A program made the position numbers and the translations under genes. Below the pieces are notes generated by a model. The model was not told where the DNA came from. It was given only the letters and a program-made list of their open reading frames with translations, and searched no databases. From contig CM055097.1 of the NCBI GenBank assembly GCA_029204225.1, positions 60,962,229-61,026,228 of the forward strand: DNA of 64,000 nucleotides. The letters run 5' to 3'. Source of the stretch: Diphasiastrum complanatum (lineage: Eukaryota > Streptophyta > Lycopodiopsida > Lycopodiales > Lycopodiaceae). Shown here piece by piece: positions 34,556-45,700 of the stretch; positions within the stretch are counted from its first letter, which is position 1; each line of letters begins with the position of its first letter.

Positions 34556-35235
34556 CTCACACCTTACAGGAAGCTAATAGGTTCGCTGATGTACCTTGCA
34601 GACAACACACGCCTTGACATTGCTTATGTAGTGTTCAGGATGAGCCAAAATTTTGCACAAATCCAGGCTCGACACATTGGAAGATTGTAAATGAATTTTG
34701 CAATATCTTCAATTAATGAGAGATTATGACTTGTGTTATTGTCATGATGCAGGGTTCAAGATCCTTTCCTACAGTGATGCTAGATGGGCATCCCTCAAGG
34801 ACGATTGTAAAAGCGTCTCAGGAGGATGCACCATCGCGTCAGGAGCGGCAGTTCTCTGGGTTAGCAAGAAGCAAACCACTGAGGCTCAGTCATCCTACGA
34901 AGCAGAGTATGTTGCATCAACAAAAATGGCCAATGAAATAATCTGGCTCAGGCAGTTCCTAGACAAATTGGGCGAAACAAGGAATGAGCCTCTGGTCTTG
35001 CAGATGGATAACAAATCTGCAGTACATCTGACAAAAGATCTTGTGTTGCACTTAAGAAAGAAGCACATCACGATCAAGTATCACTTGATTAGGGATATGA
35101 TTGAGAAGAAGATACTGTAGACCATCTTTGTCGGAATGAAAGATATGGTTGCTGACATCTTCACAAAGGCCCTAGACAAAGGACTTTTTGAGAGACAGAG
35201 GAGCAGCCTTGGAGTCGTCAAGCTATCATGCTTTG
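34556..35235 (+). pseudogene. Element E late pol: end of reverse transcriptase and RNase H
   Basis: It resumes at LTPYRKLIGSLMYL, the conserved start of the region before RNase H. A frameshift near 34690 lies between HIGRL and LQYLQLMRDYD. RNase H motifs are SYSDARWASLKDD, SVSGGC, WVSKKQTTEAQSS, YEAEYVAST and MDNKSAVHL, with terminal MVADIFTKALDKGL. A TAG at 35118-35120 interrupts it. The sequence differs clearly from the B/C/A lineage and fits the E gag type. Confidence 0.85.
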
Positions 35236-35244
35236 AGAGGGAGC

Positions 35245-35742
35245 TGAAGAAACTAAACATTTCTATTACCAAATCTTTGCTAGCTTTCAGCCCTCTGCCT
35301 GACGAAAATGTTTGCGAATGCGAAAGTCAAAAGACACGAAGCAAAAATGTTCGCGAACACCCTAATGAAAAAGACACGAACGAGAAAAATTCACGAAAGA
35401 GAATTTTTTGCGGTTCAGAGGAGAAAGTCAGACGACACAAAAGTCAAACGACGTGACACAAAAATTGTCGTGACACCTTTTTTGCCCTCACGCTCCAAAA
35501 GGATCAAGAAGATGCAAGTACCCAGAAGTACAGATATCTGATCTGATAGCATGACGTCAGCAGATACACTCTAGGTCGTGGCTAATCTGCCACTCTTGTA
35601 ATTCGTAATTAGCTCTAGATGATTAATCACTCTAATCTAGTAGTTACATGATGCGACTATATACTTTCTGGATGATACTTGATACAATACACATGAGTAG
35701 TCTAATGCTAGTAAGCAAGAAGACGAAAATATAGAACAAAAG
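35245..35742 (+). repeat. Truncated 3' LTR of element E
   Basis: Starts TGAAGAAAC after the purine-rich GAGAGGGAGC and aligns with 14896-15399 to GAACAAAAG, where it stops. The remaining roughly 450 bp of the LTR are missing. Confidence 0.8.
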
Positions 35743-35759
35743 TTCTCATCCAAGGCACT

Positions 35760-36164
35760 ATGCATGGTCAGCTACCCCCTGCACAGGTACATTATAGACA
35801 AAAAAACATCTGGTACCCACACTATAGGGCTATGCATCAGGTTGATGATTGTCCTTCCTATCGTCCTATTCAAACCAATTCCATACAACGATATGAAGAA
35901 CAACCATCCCAATTTGGACATTCCTTGCCTTATCATAAACATCATTCGGAACATCCAAATGTCTTAGCCATACAAGATGGCTATGCGATCATGCAAGGGC
36001 CAATGAACAACAGATGCTTCATCTACGGTGAAGCAGGCCACTTTATGGTTGATTGTACGGTCAAAACAAAATACCATGCCGAATGCCTCGACTGTGTTAG
36101 AAAACACAATTTCAAAGACTGTCCGAAACAACCAGGTAAGGTCCTACCTGCCCACCACGTCTGA
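35760..36164 (+). pseudogene. Gag zinc-knuckle fragment of another retroelement
   Basis: A 134-codon frame, basic and Q/H-rich, with a knuckle-like CFIYGEAGHFMVDC in which tyrosine replaces the second cysteine. A second cluster, CLDCVRKHNFKDC, follows. It ends shortly after at TGA. The arrangement is like the C-terminus of a retrotransposon Gag. No capsid or pol part is adjacent and the true start is unknown. Confidence 0.5.
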
Positions 36165-38926
36165 TACGTATCCGGATAGGATCCCAACGACAACACTACC
36201 AAACCAATAGTCAAACATAGACATTATATGAAATGAGTTATTGCACGACAAAGAGGACAAATATTCCATCATCTGCTTCTATTCCCAAACAAGAGCAATC
36301 TCCCCATGGAATTGAAACTTTTCTGCACTCCTGCAACCTCAAATCTATATGTCTTTCCACTTTTTGATGAGATTTCCAACAACTGGATATAATGAAACGA
36401 ATCTGAGACTCGAAAATCTAAAAAAGATTCATTTATGCATCTCATGATCCGAAGGATACTAATGGGAATTGTACATTCTTCTTCTATGCCTTTCAAGTGA
36501 TATCTTACAATATTTGCTATCAATGATGGTAGATTTACTGTCACCAATCTTGCCTTGTTTTTGACAAGGGCATATCAAAGTTTTTCCATACTCTAACAAC
36601 AACCAATGGAAAAAGACAACTGTCAAGGTGAATTATCAATGTTGATGAATGAAAGGTTTGTTTGACCACAATTATCAATTCTCTGTACCATTGGTATATT
36701 TCCTTGTTTTTCTTTATCCTTTTTATTGTGAGATTGATTTTTGCATGTGAAATAGACACTGAATGAGAGTTATAATTGTAGAGTATCTCGAGAACAAATT
36801 TTCTATTCATCTATCCATCTCCAGATCACCTTGTAGAGAGATTAGGATTTTTGTGCATCTTCCAAATCTCTGAAATCCATGTCACTTCATAGTTGATTCC
36901 TGCATCTCATTGCCATATTAGTTTTTGAGCCAGCTACAACAAGATTGAGACAAATTTAGTTAAAATTTGTTCAATCTTCAGTCCAGTTGCATGCTCAATG
37001 TGTTTAAACTTTGTGCTCCAAACAACGATCCAACCATGAGCATGGAGGTTACTAGCAACACATCTCCACAACAGATTTTTTTTGGGGGGGGGAGAGTGGA
37101 TTTGAAGGCATCCACTAGAGCAGCCACATTGCCAGCAACAATATGAGAAAAATCGATAGCCAAGGTCACAAAACCAAAGACGAAAAGGACAAGACTAAGA
37201 AGGCAGATGGGCAATCCAAAGAGACTCGGTCAGAAGAAGTACCCCAGTCATGACAAAGATTCTTCAGAGAAGGGAAGCACAAGTATTGGGAAATCAGTCT
37301 TCTTCTTCATCCACTCTCATGCCTATTCTATCATCCACATCATCTACCGATGTCACTGCCACCACCCTACCTTCCATCTCTCTGTTTACCAAATGCATAT
37401 AAACATGTTGTACTAAAACTTCTGATATAGAGTGACCTCCAGGAGTAGTCTTAAACTCTAGAATTTTTGCTTTCCAATAAGATTTGTATGTCATCTTTGC
37501 CCTTTTCTTCTGTCAAAAATTGCCCTTTGATGATGGATGCAACAACACCCATGAATTCTTTGTCCATAGCAGTGCATAAATGTTGATTGGTCATTTCTTG
37601 TAAATTCAATGAAAAACCAAGAGTTGTTGATAAAGTTGGCTAATCCATCTATTGAATAGGCTTTTCCATCGTTGGTAGCTATTTTTCTTTATCAATTTGC
37701 ACTTTTGATTCATCCCACAATGATGTTGATGACAAATCATCGGATTCAATTGAATTAGTTTCTTGCATTGGATCTTCCATACTAGGCATTTCCTCTTGAT
37801 CATTACCATTTTGATTCCCAAGACATGATTGTAGTGGGTTCCCAATGTTGACTATTCCTTCTGGATCAGTATCAATGTGCTCTCCTTGATTTGAGTCTTG
37901 ACTTTCACTATTAGATTGTTCATCATCCTCAAAATGTTGGATCCTTGAAGCTTAACCTCTTTGTTGGACATTTTGATGAACATTCATTGGCACACCTCTG
38001 GCTAATATAGATTGTTGGCTTGGAACTCTTGACACTTTTATTTTCTATTCCAATTTGATCCTCCAAAGCTTGTTTTCACAATTGATAGACAATAGCATCA
38101 AATATTCTAATGTGCATGAAGTTGGCATGGATGCTTCTACAATTGTCCTAAGCTTTGGTTGGAGTCGGTCAAGATAGTATTGAAGATAAGATGACTCATT
38201 CAACAAATATCATGGAGTCAGCGTCCAAATAGATATATTGTAGGAAAACACTGACTGAATCTGTGTGAAAGAACACCATGCTTGAAAATGTCTCGACTAA
38301 AAAGCTGTATGCATTCACTCCTAGACCAATGTGGTGCGCTAATACAAGGTCTCAAACCTCATTTATGAGAAATCATGAAAGACAATCCATATCATGAAGG
38401 GTACTGCATAAAACAGGTCATGAATTGCGGAATAATTAGGAATAAAGAGCTACAGGGTATCTTTACTATTTCTATGTATGATGGTCAAAACCATTCAATG
38501 GAAATAAGTGAATGATTAAGTTTCATGGACTATTATTTATGTTTTCACACAAGCTCAACGTTCGACAAATTTACTTTTGCATCATTGTACTTCACGGAAT
38601 CTGTCAAATATTGGTGGCAATATATTCGAAATTCCATGGAATGGGATTGGGGATTGTCAAATGAAATACCATCTTTGAATTGTTTTGTGTGAAAAGACTT
38701 CAATAGTCCTTTGTTTGAAGATAGACCAACAATTTCTAGTACAAGCCAATGCTTCATTTTCCATCCAATTTTTTCACCAAGTATGAGCATGACCACTAAG
38801 ATACTTTCCCACCATTTTCAATAATTCTTGACCACTGTGTCGGTGGATTGAGAAATGGACTTGAAAATTTTCCAACCATTGTGCAATCATAGTAGGGGTC
38901 GATTGTCCATCAAACAATAGTAATGA
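36165..38926 (-). mobile_element. Relic J, a minus-strand gypsy-like gag element related to I
   Basis: The right end (about 38926-38530) translates on the minus strand to a decayed gag capsid pattern: LFDGQ, MIAQWLENFQVHF, then TWWKNWMENEA in another frame. The remainder is noncoding, with stretches matching the interior of element I (37570-37730 versus 10010-10150). Frameshifts are frequent. Element K is inserted at the N-terminal edge of the gag match. Confidence 0.55.
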
Positions 38927-39553
38927 TGTGCAAAGGATTTTAGATCATTCAAGATCCAATCCATGTCCCTGATCTTTGGTTACAAAAAGAGCAAACCAAC
39001 AATCCTGCCAATGTAGAAAAAATCAGCATCTACATACAAAATGAGATGCAAACTCTAAGAGATACTAATCAAACATGAACCAAAACATAAAATATAGTTG
39101 TTGTCCACTCAATTACAGTACCCTACTATATTCCACATATGTGAAACCGAAAATAACAATAATTGATCATTCTACAGATAGAATTGCAAGATAAGATCAT
39201 GAGACTGCACCAATGAGTAGTAGAACCCAAAGAGAACCATGTATAATGATGAAATGAGAGGGAGAAGAGAGAAGATGTGTCTCTCCACGAGTTATATTCT
39301 TTTATAGCAGGTCCAAACCCTATTTGGCCACTTGGCTTTCCCTCCAAAATGTAAACCCTACTATTTTTGGGTCTAGATTCAATGTACCCAAAGTTCAAAT
39401 TTGAATCTCTCTCAAACTCGACTACCAACTTTCCCACACTTTCAAAAAGTGTTTATTATAACTTCTAAAAGTTTATCTCTAAGTCTAAAATGAGTTTTGA
39501 AGTCATATTGACAATTTACCAAAATATGACTAAACTTGTTGAAATCTCTCACA
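38927..39553 (-). repeat. LTR of element K, a diverged B-type LTR
   Basis: On the minus strand it begins TGTGAGAGATTTC and ends TTTGCACA, 627 bp. It is clearly related to the B1/B2 LTR throughout, including GACCTGCTATAAAAG, but with many substitutions. At the palindrome position it has CACATATGTG (39134-39143). Confidence 0.8.
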
Positions 39554-40275
39554 CTCCCTCTTCAACTAGTTTTGGCATAGTTTTAACCATACTAACTTGA
39601 TCCAAATTTAGAATGATACCCATCCTAAGTACATATCTCCTTTCTAAGGTTCTAAAGTATCTTTCATAATTGATATAGAGAATAGTGTCCAAATTGGATG
39701 CTTCACTATTTCTTACATCAATTTTATACATCAAGATATAACTAGAACATGAAGAACCAAATAGAATGTGAATGAAAAGATTCTTTCATGCTTCAAAATT
39801 TGAACTCTCTGGAAAATTACAACAACCAAACAATAAATGTGAGTGATGACCATTTGCTTGCTTGTCTCCTCCAACTTTGTCCTTTCTTGATATGTCTCCA
39901 CCATAAAACTCCATGAATGAGCCTCCATCTCCATCTTGCCACAAGATATCATCAACACTTGATGACTTGGCCATGAATGAGTGACATAATGAACCTCCAT
40001 TAGCTTCATTTCCATCAGCAAAACCAGCCAAGAATGCTAGTACAACTTCAACAATAAGATATTGCAAGACAATGTAGCTAGTTTGTCCATATCTTGACAA
40101 TTTGCACACATTCACATGAAATAGCTCAAACATGAGATAGAACAAGTAAACTTGAACAACACTTCATTGCTGCTCCTTTGACCTTACTTGAGTCTTCAAT
40201 AAGCTGCAAAAATAGATCCAAAACATCTTTGCCAAATAACTTTCCTTTGATGCTCTTGACTAGCTCCAAATCAAG
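38927..40275 (-). mobile_element. Non-autonomous element K (3' end): captured segment plus LTR
   Basis: Reading right to left, 40275-39554 is a diverged copy of the non-copia segment seen in B1. It runs straight into the copia-type end MPKLVEEGV, the purine tract GAAGAGGGAG (39563-39554) and an LTR (39553-38927). No integrase or reverse transcriptase is present. Compared with B1 the segment lacks about 170 bp between SSV and LWQD and has small frameshifting deletions. No 5' LTR was found to the right. Confidence 0.7.
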
Positions 40276-40345
40276 AGCGATGTGTATAAATACACTTCCA
40301 TCTCTCATTTAGCGGTGTGCAAGAGAGACAAAGACTTAGCATTTT

Positions 40346-40716
40346 TGTTACGCCCCTTTTGGCTGTAACCTATACTGTTGCTCTTGCTCCATCACAAGCA
40401 TTTGATAATATACAAGCAACGCTTACTCATCAGCTGTGTTTAACGTAGGTGTCTTTGTGTTGTGATTTGATTGCATTACTCTATTTGCTTATTTCGCTCG
40501 CTCACTCAATCCGACTGATCATGGATGTCTTTGACTCCTCTGCATCCAAGCACAATTTTTTCGCACCATTATTCTTCATTCCACATTGAACCTTCTGATT
40601 CAAACGGATTGACAATAACTCAAAAACTTTGGTGGATTTGTCTCAACCGGTCCTATATCGGGACGAGAGCTGTTACAACTACTTCTCTTTCCTCCCGTGT
40701 TCCGATCTTCCCAACA
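40346..40716 (+). repeat. Putative 5' LTR of element D
   Basis: TGTTACGCCC...CCCAACA, 371 bp, ending one base before a perfect primer site. There is no second copy in the window, so the left edge is inferred. Confidence 0.5.
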
Positions 40717-40717
40717 T

Positions 40718-40779
40718 TGGTATCAGAGCATTCTGTTCCATCTTACCAGTGTTCGCATTCCATCAATTGGTATCAGAGC
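40718..40779 (+). other. Duplicated primer binding sites of element D
   Basis: TGGTATCAGAGC occurs at 40718-40729 and again at 40768-40779 within a tandemly repeated 50-bp stretch (TTGGTATCAGAGCATT, then CCAGTGTTCG). Confidence 0.85.
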
Positions 40780-40899
40780 ATTATGTTCTATCCTACCAGT
40801 GTTCGGTGTTTCCATCAAAACTCAGCCTGTTCAATTCACTGATGAATATGCTCACTATCTTCCACCATAGTCGAGAAAGCACTATCATAGGCCATTTCA

Positions 40900-41458
40900 A
40901 AGCTTTGGAAGGAAGCTATGAACAATGAATACAACTCGTTGATCAAGAACAATAATTGGATTGTCACTAAGCTACCTACTGACAAAAAGGTTATCGACTG
41001 CAAGTGGATCTTCAAGATCAAGTACAAAGCAGATAGTAGTATCAACAAAAGAAAGGCTCGACTAGTGGCGAGGAAATTTTCTCAAATTTCCAATATTGAC
41101 TACTTCAAAACATTCAACCTAAGTGGTCAAGCACTCATCTATTCAACTGCTACTATCATATGTTGCTGTAGCCGACCCTAAAGTACATCAATTAGATGTA
41201 CAAATAACATTCCTTAATGGTATTATCGAAGAGGACATCTACATGATCCAGCCAAAAGGCTTTGTCCTCAAGGATAAAAAAGACCAAGTCTATAAACTCC
41301 ATAAATCATTGTATGGCCTGAAGCAATCATCAAGAGCATGGTTTCATCGAATCAACACCTTCCTTATCGAACAAGGATTTGATACCAAAATCTGCAAACT
41401 GTACTGTATACTTCAAAACCATTTGACATTCATTTATCATCACACTTTTCGTGGATGA
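40900..41458 (+). pseudogene. Element D reverse transcriptase fragment
   Basis: Two overlapping frames carry copia reverse transcriptase motifs: NNNWIVTKLP, CKWIFKIKYKAD, KARLVARKFSQ (40918-41181), then after a frameshift QLDVQITFLNG, EEDIYMIQPKG and SLYGLKQSSRAWF (41123-41458). It ends before the YVDD catalytic motif and RNase H. It belongs to a lineage unlike A, B, C and E. Confidence 0.8.
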
Positions 41459-42765
41459 TACATTCAACAACAATAGCTAATTGATAAAGGACACCAAAAG
41501 GATACTATCTCAAGAATTGGAGATGATAGACTCGTAACTGCTTCACCCCAAAATATATTTGGAAGATTCTTACTTTTGAGCATACTCTCGGCAGTTTCCA
41601 CAATAGGCCACTTCTTCCTTTCTGCAACTCCATCTTTTTGCGAGGATGCTTCAACCCTTCATCACCAACTTATCTGGTAGCAAATTTCCTAACCTGCTTA
41701 AACTACTTCCAGGAAGTGTCGTTCTGGAGTGTGAACTTTGTCATTGATTGATCTGGTCCATCGCTGTGATAATGACTTACAACTTTTCCAATCATAAATA
41801 GCATATAAAAGCAAGCTACAACCAATAAACTTTCAAACGTGTTGGCAGTAAAATGCGAGATTTAAGAGGACCTCCCTAGATTCCAAAATTGACTAACTTA
41901 AAGTCAAGGTACATATGTTAGTTCTAGAGACTTCTCTCAGTAATGCCTTAGATTGAATATAAAGGATGCTTTCTTGAGAACCATGATCTACAAACAAGTT
42001 GCTTCTTTGTCAATGAAATGATTAGCATACTCATCTCTTTGCAAGGAAATCTGCCAAATTTATTAAAACAATGAGATGTGCCTATTGCATGCATCAGCTA
42101 GTGCAAAAAAAACCATGTATTGGGTATGTTGCAAACAATCTTCGCTTGAACCTGGGAGTAAAGAAACTTTGAATGCCAAGCTAACCCACTGAGCCAACAC
42201 ATGCTCACATTCTGGAAATTTTACCCACCAATGAGCAGAGCCAAGATCTGGTGTGAATTTTCAACAGCAACCTCACAATTCCACAAGAAGTTTAGGTACT
42301 CTTCCAGGGGCAGATCCAATAGAAGAAAGAAACAAGGAAACCAAGCACATGTATACTATGAATACATGATAGAAGAGCAAGTACTCACTTGGGAAAATGT
42401 AAACTTCTGTTATAGTCAAGCAATCAGCCTAGAAGGCATATTGTACACCCCCAGAAGAATGGATGGCTAGGAAGATGATGCACATTGAAGAATGATTGCC
42501 TTATGTGTGCATAATGGAACACACTAAGGAAATAAGCAAGGATCGAGGTGTTTCTGGATTGATCAGGCCTCTTTCTATGACTAAGACAGTCTTCAGGTTT
42601 CCCTGGTGACCTTGTTCTTTGACATTGTCTGGTTGATTGTGTAATGGGCTATTAAGTAGCATGTATTTTGCTTGGTATTGCTCAGGTTCCTGCATCTCAT
42701 CTGCCTATTGACAGCCATTGTGTCCATTTTGACCATCATTGGCATTTTTTTAAGGAAAAAGGTCC
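41459..42765. other. Unassigned sequence downstream of the ARID-HMG gene
   Basis: It probably includes the 3' untranslated region of the minus-strand gene. A minus-strand AATAAA at about 42058-42063 is one possible polyadenylation signal but is about 700 bp from the stop. An 89-codon plus frame at 42201-42470 has no recognisable domain. Confidence 0.4.
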
Positions 42766-45700
42766 TTACTCCTCCGAATGATCTATTTGCCCATGAATGT
42801 AGCGAGAAAGTTTTTGTGATGCACCAGTTTGCACAATGTAATTCCCCTCGTCATCCTGGACATCATCTGAGGCATAGTCCCTTTCTTCTTTGTCTCCTTT
42901 GGCCTGTTCTAACATGGGATGTTCATGTTCTTGATTGTACTCTATCTGCTCTTCTAAAACATAGTCACCAAACATTTGGTTCTGGAGAGTCTCTTCTTGA
43001 GGAAGGACATATGCACCGGTTTCAGCATCCGTATCCAGGGACACATGATAGTCATGCCCACTAGCAGTCCCATATCCAGACTCCTGTTCAACATCTTGTT
43101 CTAGCTCCTCTGGCTCATCATTCATAGAATCTTTCAGTAATAGTGAAAAAGCTTTACCAACATATTCATGTCTTAATTGTGGCTGAATCTTGTCCAGATA
43201 CAATCCCTTTTCTTTCTGGTACCGTTCCTTGTCTTTCTTTCCTCTTTGTAAGTATGGCTGCAAGATGAGGAAAATTCAATACAGAACACACATAGAACAG
43301 AGATATAGACAGCTTTGCAGTACAAGTATATAGTCTATAGTGAAAATCTTGGTGTAACATACCCTTTTAGCAGCTAGAAACTCAAATTTTAGAACTTTAT
43401 CTTGCATTTCTTACCATTCTTTCTTCCACTGTTAGCCCATGCCAAAGCTCGCCAATGATTTTAGTCACATCTGTGTGTTTTTCAGGACGATAGTTTTTCA
43501 AGCGAGAACGTTGTTCAGCGAAAAAAAAATTATAGCCACTCCTGTTTAACCTTGGTGCATTTGGATCCTTCTTTGAGATAAGTCTAGGTTTTCTCTTCTT
43601 TCGAAGAATTCCTCCGAATGGGAGGTCTGGAGCCTTCAATGGAGAGCCAATTTGGCTCATAAAATCAGGTAGAGATGCAAACTGTGGGGCTGTGTTTGGA
43701 GGCACATGATATAGGACACCTCTCAATTTCTCTGAGCCAACAACAACAGTCACCAGGTAGCCATGTTCAAACTTTCCTTCAATAGCTCCCGTAACAGTTT
43801 GTCCAATTGACTCGGCTGGATCAACTGCAATCCAGTCCAGTACTATGATTAAGCAGTACAAGGTGGTTCCAAAATAGACATGTTTTTGCTAAAGAGTATG
43901 CCAATGAGCCTGTCCCTTTAAAGCTTTTAATAAACCAACAGTGTAAGGAGAAAAGATAGCCATAGACTGTTCAAAAGTTGTCATTCTAAAACAACAAATG
44001 CCTCTCTTCAGCAGCTAGTGTTAATGCTCAATCATGTGCAGCAAACTAAATTATTGTGTCAGAAGAAAAACGAAGTTGACTATGATGAGATCTACACTGC
44101 ACAGTTACATGAGATGCATGCATACAAATTTTTGAGAGCCAAATTCAGATTTTTCTTCCTAGCAATCTGAAATGTCTAAAATGAAAAACAAATATTGCTA
44201 TAGGGAGTTCTAACCAGTGCAAACAAAAAATCTGAAACATTTTGATGAATTTGCATAGTCCAGGTGTTTGATACATCACTGCACATTCAAAGAATATTGT
44301 GCCAACAGTAACTGCCACCATTTCCTTTGGTGAAGTAACATGAGTTGATATTTCCAGTACCCAAACATACAAATATTTCAACATTGTAGGAAACAAGGAA
44401 TAGAGTAGACAGAAACCTCCAACAATCTCAATTGGATCAAGCTTCCTTCGCCGCCGCCGCCTCCTTTTCTTCACTGGTTCCAAGCTTTTTACAGCCTGGA
44501 AACCTCGGCTTGCATTGTCCAAAAGGGGGAAAATAAGACTTGGTGAAGGAAGAGGATCTGCATACATAAGGATCTACAACATAAGATAGGCTAAACCTTC
44601 AATGGCAGGTGGCTCCATTAAACTGTGTCATCCATTGAGACTTTAAAACATGCAAGTTGTGTTTTACAGCAAATTTGAATTTACACCATCTGGAGACATA
44701 CCTGGTGGTGAAACAAGCTCTCCTTGGATTCTAAAAAAGTAGACTTGCTCATAGTGATGCAGCAACTTTGAGTAGTGTTTTCTCAAAAAAAATGAGGGAC
44801 TTGATATTACTGCTGGTAAATTCAAAGCCAATATATTCTTCCATTTTTGGAACTTGACTACCTGTCATAATGATCAGAATTGGATTCAATATACGCAGCG
44901 AAAAGAACAAGCAAAAGCTTCTTAGAAACAAAGAAGTGAACATCATATAATGTAATTGCCAATGGCCATTCATAGGGAAAAACAAAATGTCCACTAAAAG
45001 ACCATTATTTCTACTTAACTCTGCTTTCTAATTGACAGCATCAAGCACTAAATCGATTGCATATCTAAGCACAATTAACTTTGATACATTCAAAAGGTTG
45101 CTTGTTTTTCTGCTAAAAACAAGCAAAAATTCATACATCTAAAAGAAAGGAATTAGTAATTCCAGGGGATGCATTCAGATCCAGCTAAAGGAACTAATTC
45201 CTTGTAGGCAAAACAAAAGCTGAAATTGAGAATAATGAAAGGTGTAATGTACTGAAAGACTAATGGTTGCACATCATTTTCTGACAAATCCACCATATGC
45301 GTGCCAAGATTAAGGGAACATAAGACATACCCAGAAAGTTCACTGGCATTTTATGGATGGAACAAGAGCATATGTGACAACAGAAAAGAAAACTGCTACT
45401 GAGCTCTCTGAATGCCCTTTCATGTACTGTGTGTGCCTGCAGAACTGGCTAATCCTATGCTGGCAATTCAAAGGTAGAACTTAGAAGTAACAACCAAAGG
45501 ATCATTTCAAGATTAAATTTAAGTACCGAAGTATTAATGGTAAAATGTGGAAAGTGAACCTTTAGGCACAATGCCTTGACAAAAAGTATGTACATGTTTT
45601 CTTTCTTGTACAAAAAACTATGTATAAGTACTTGAACAGTTTTATCTGCTCACATGAGTGTACAGAATCAAGTGAAGTTCCTTCACTTCTACAAAGGCCC

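Larger units (their letters stand above)
14896..35742 (+). mobile_element. Copia element E, the outermost, fragmented by insertions
   Basis: An old copia element in four pieces. The 5' LTR is 14896-15598 plus 28084-28330, interrupted by B1. The primer site and gag remnant lie at 28332-29184. The end of pol (RNase H) is 34556-35235. A truncated 3' LTR is 35245-35742. Sequence from gag to late reverse transcriptase is missing and replaced by elements F and G. Its LTRs differ far more than those of the nested elements, consistent with E being the oldest layer. Confidence 0.8.
40346..41458 (+). mobile_element. Deleted copia element D
   Basis: A putative 5' LTR (40346-40716), a primer site and, within 200 bp, a fragment of reverse transcriptase. 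Gag, protease and integrase are missing and no 3' LTR was seen, so this is an internally deleted remnant. Confidence 0.65.

Noticed and set aside
42672-43263. A 130-codon plus frame opposite the last exon of the ARID-HMG gene.
   Set aside because: It is the antisense of a well-supported exon and has no recognisable domain.
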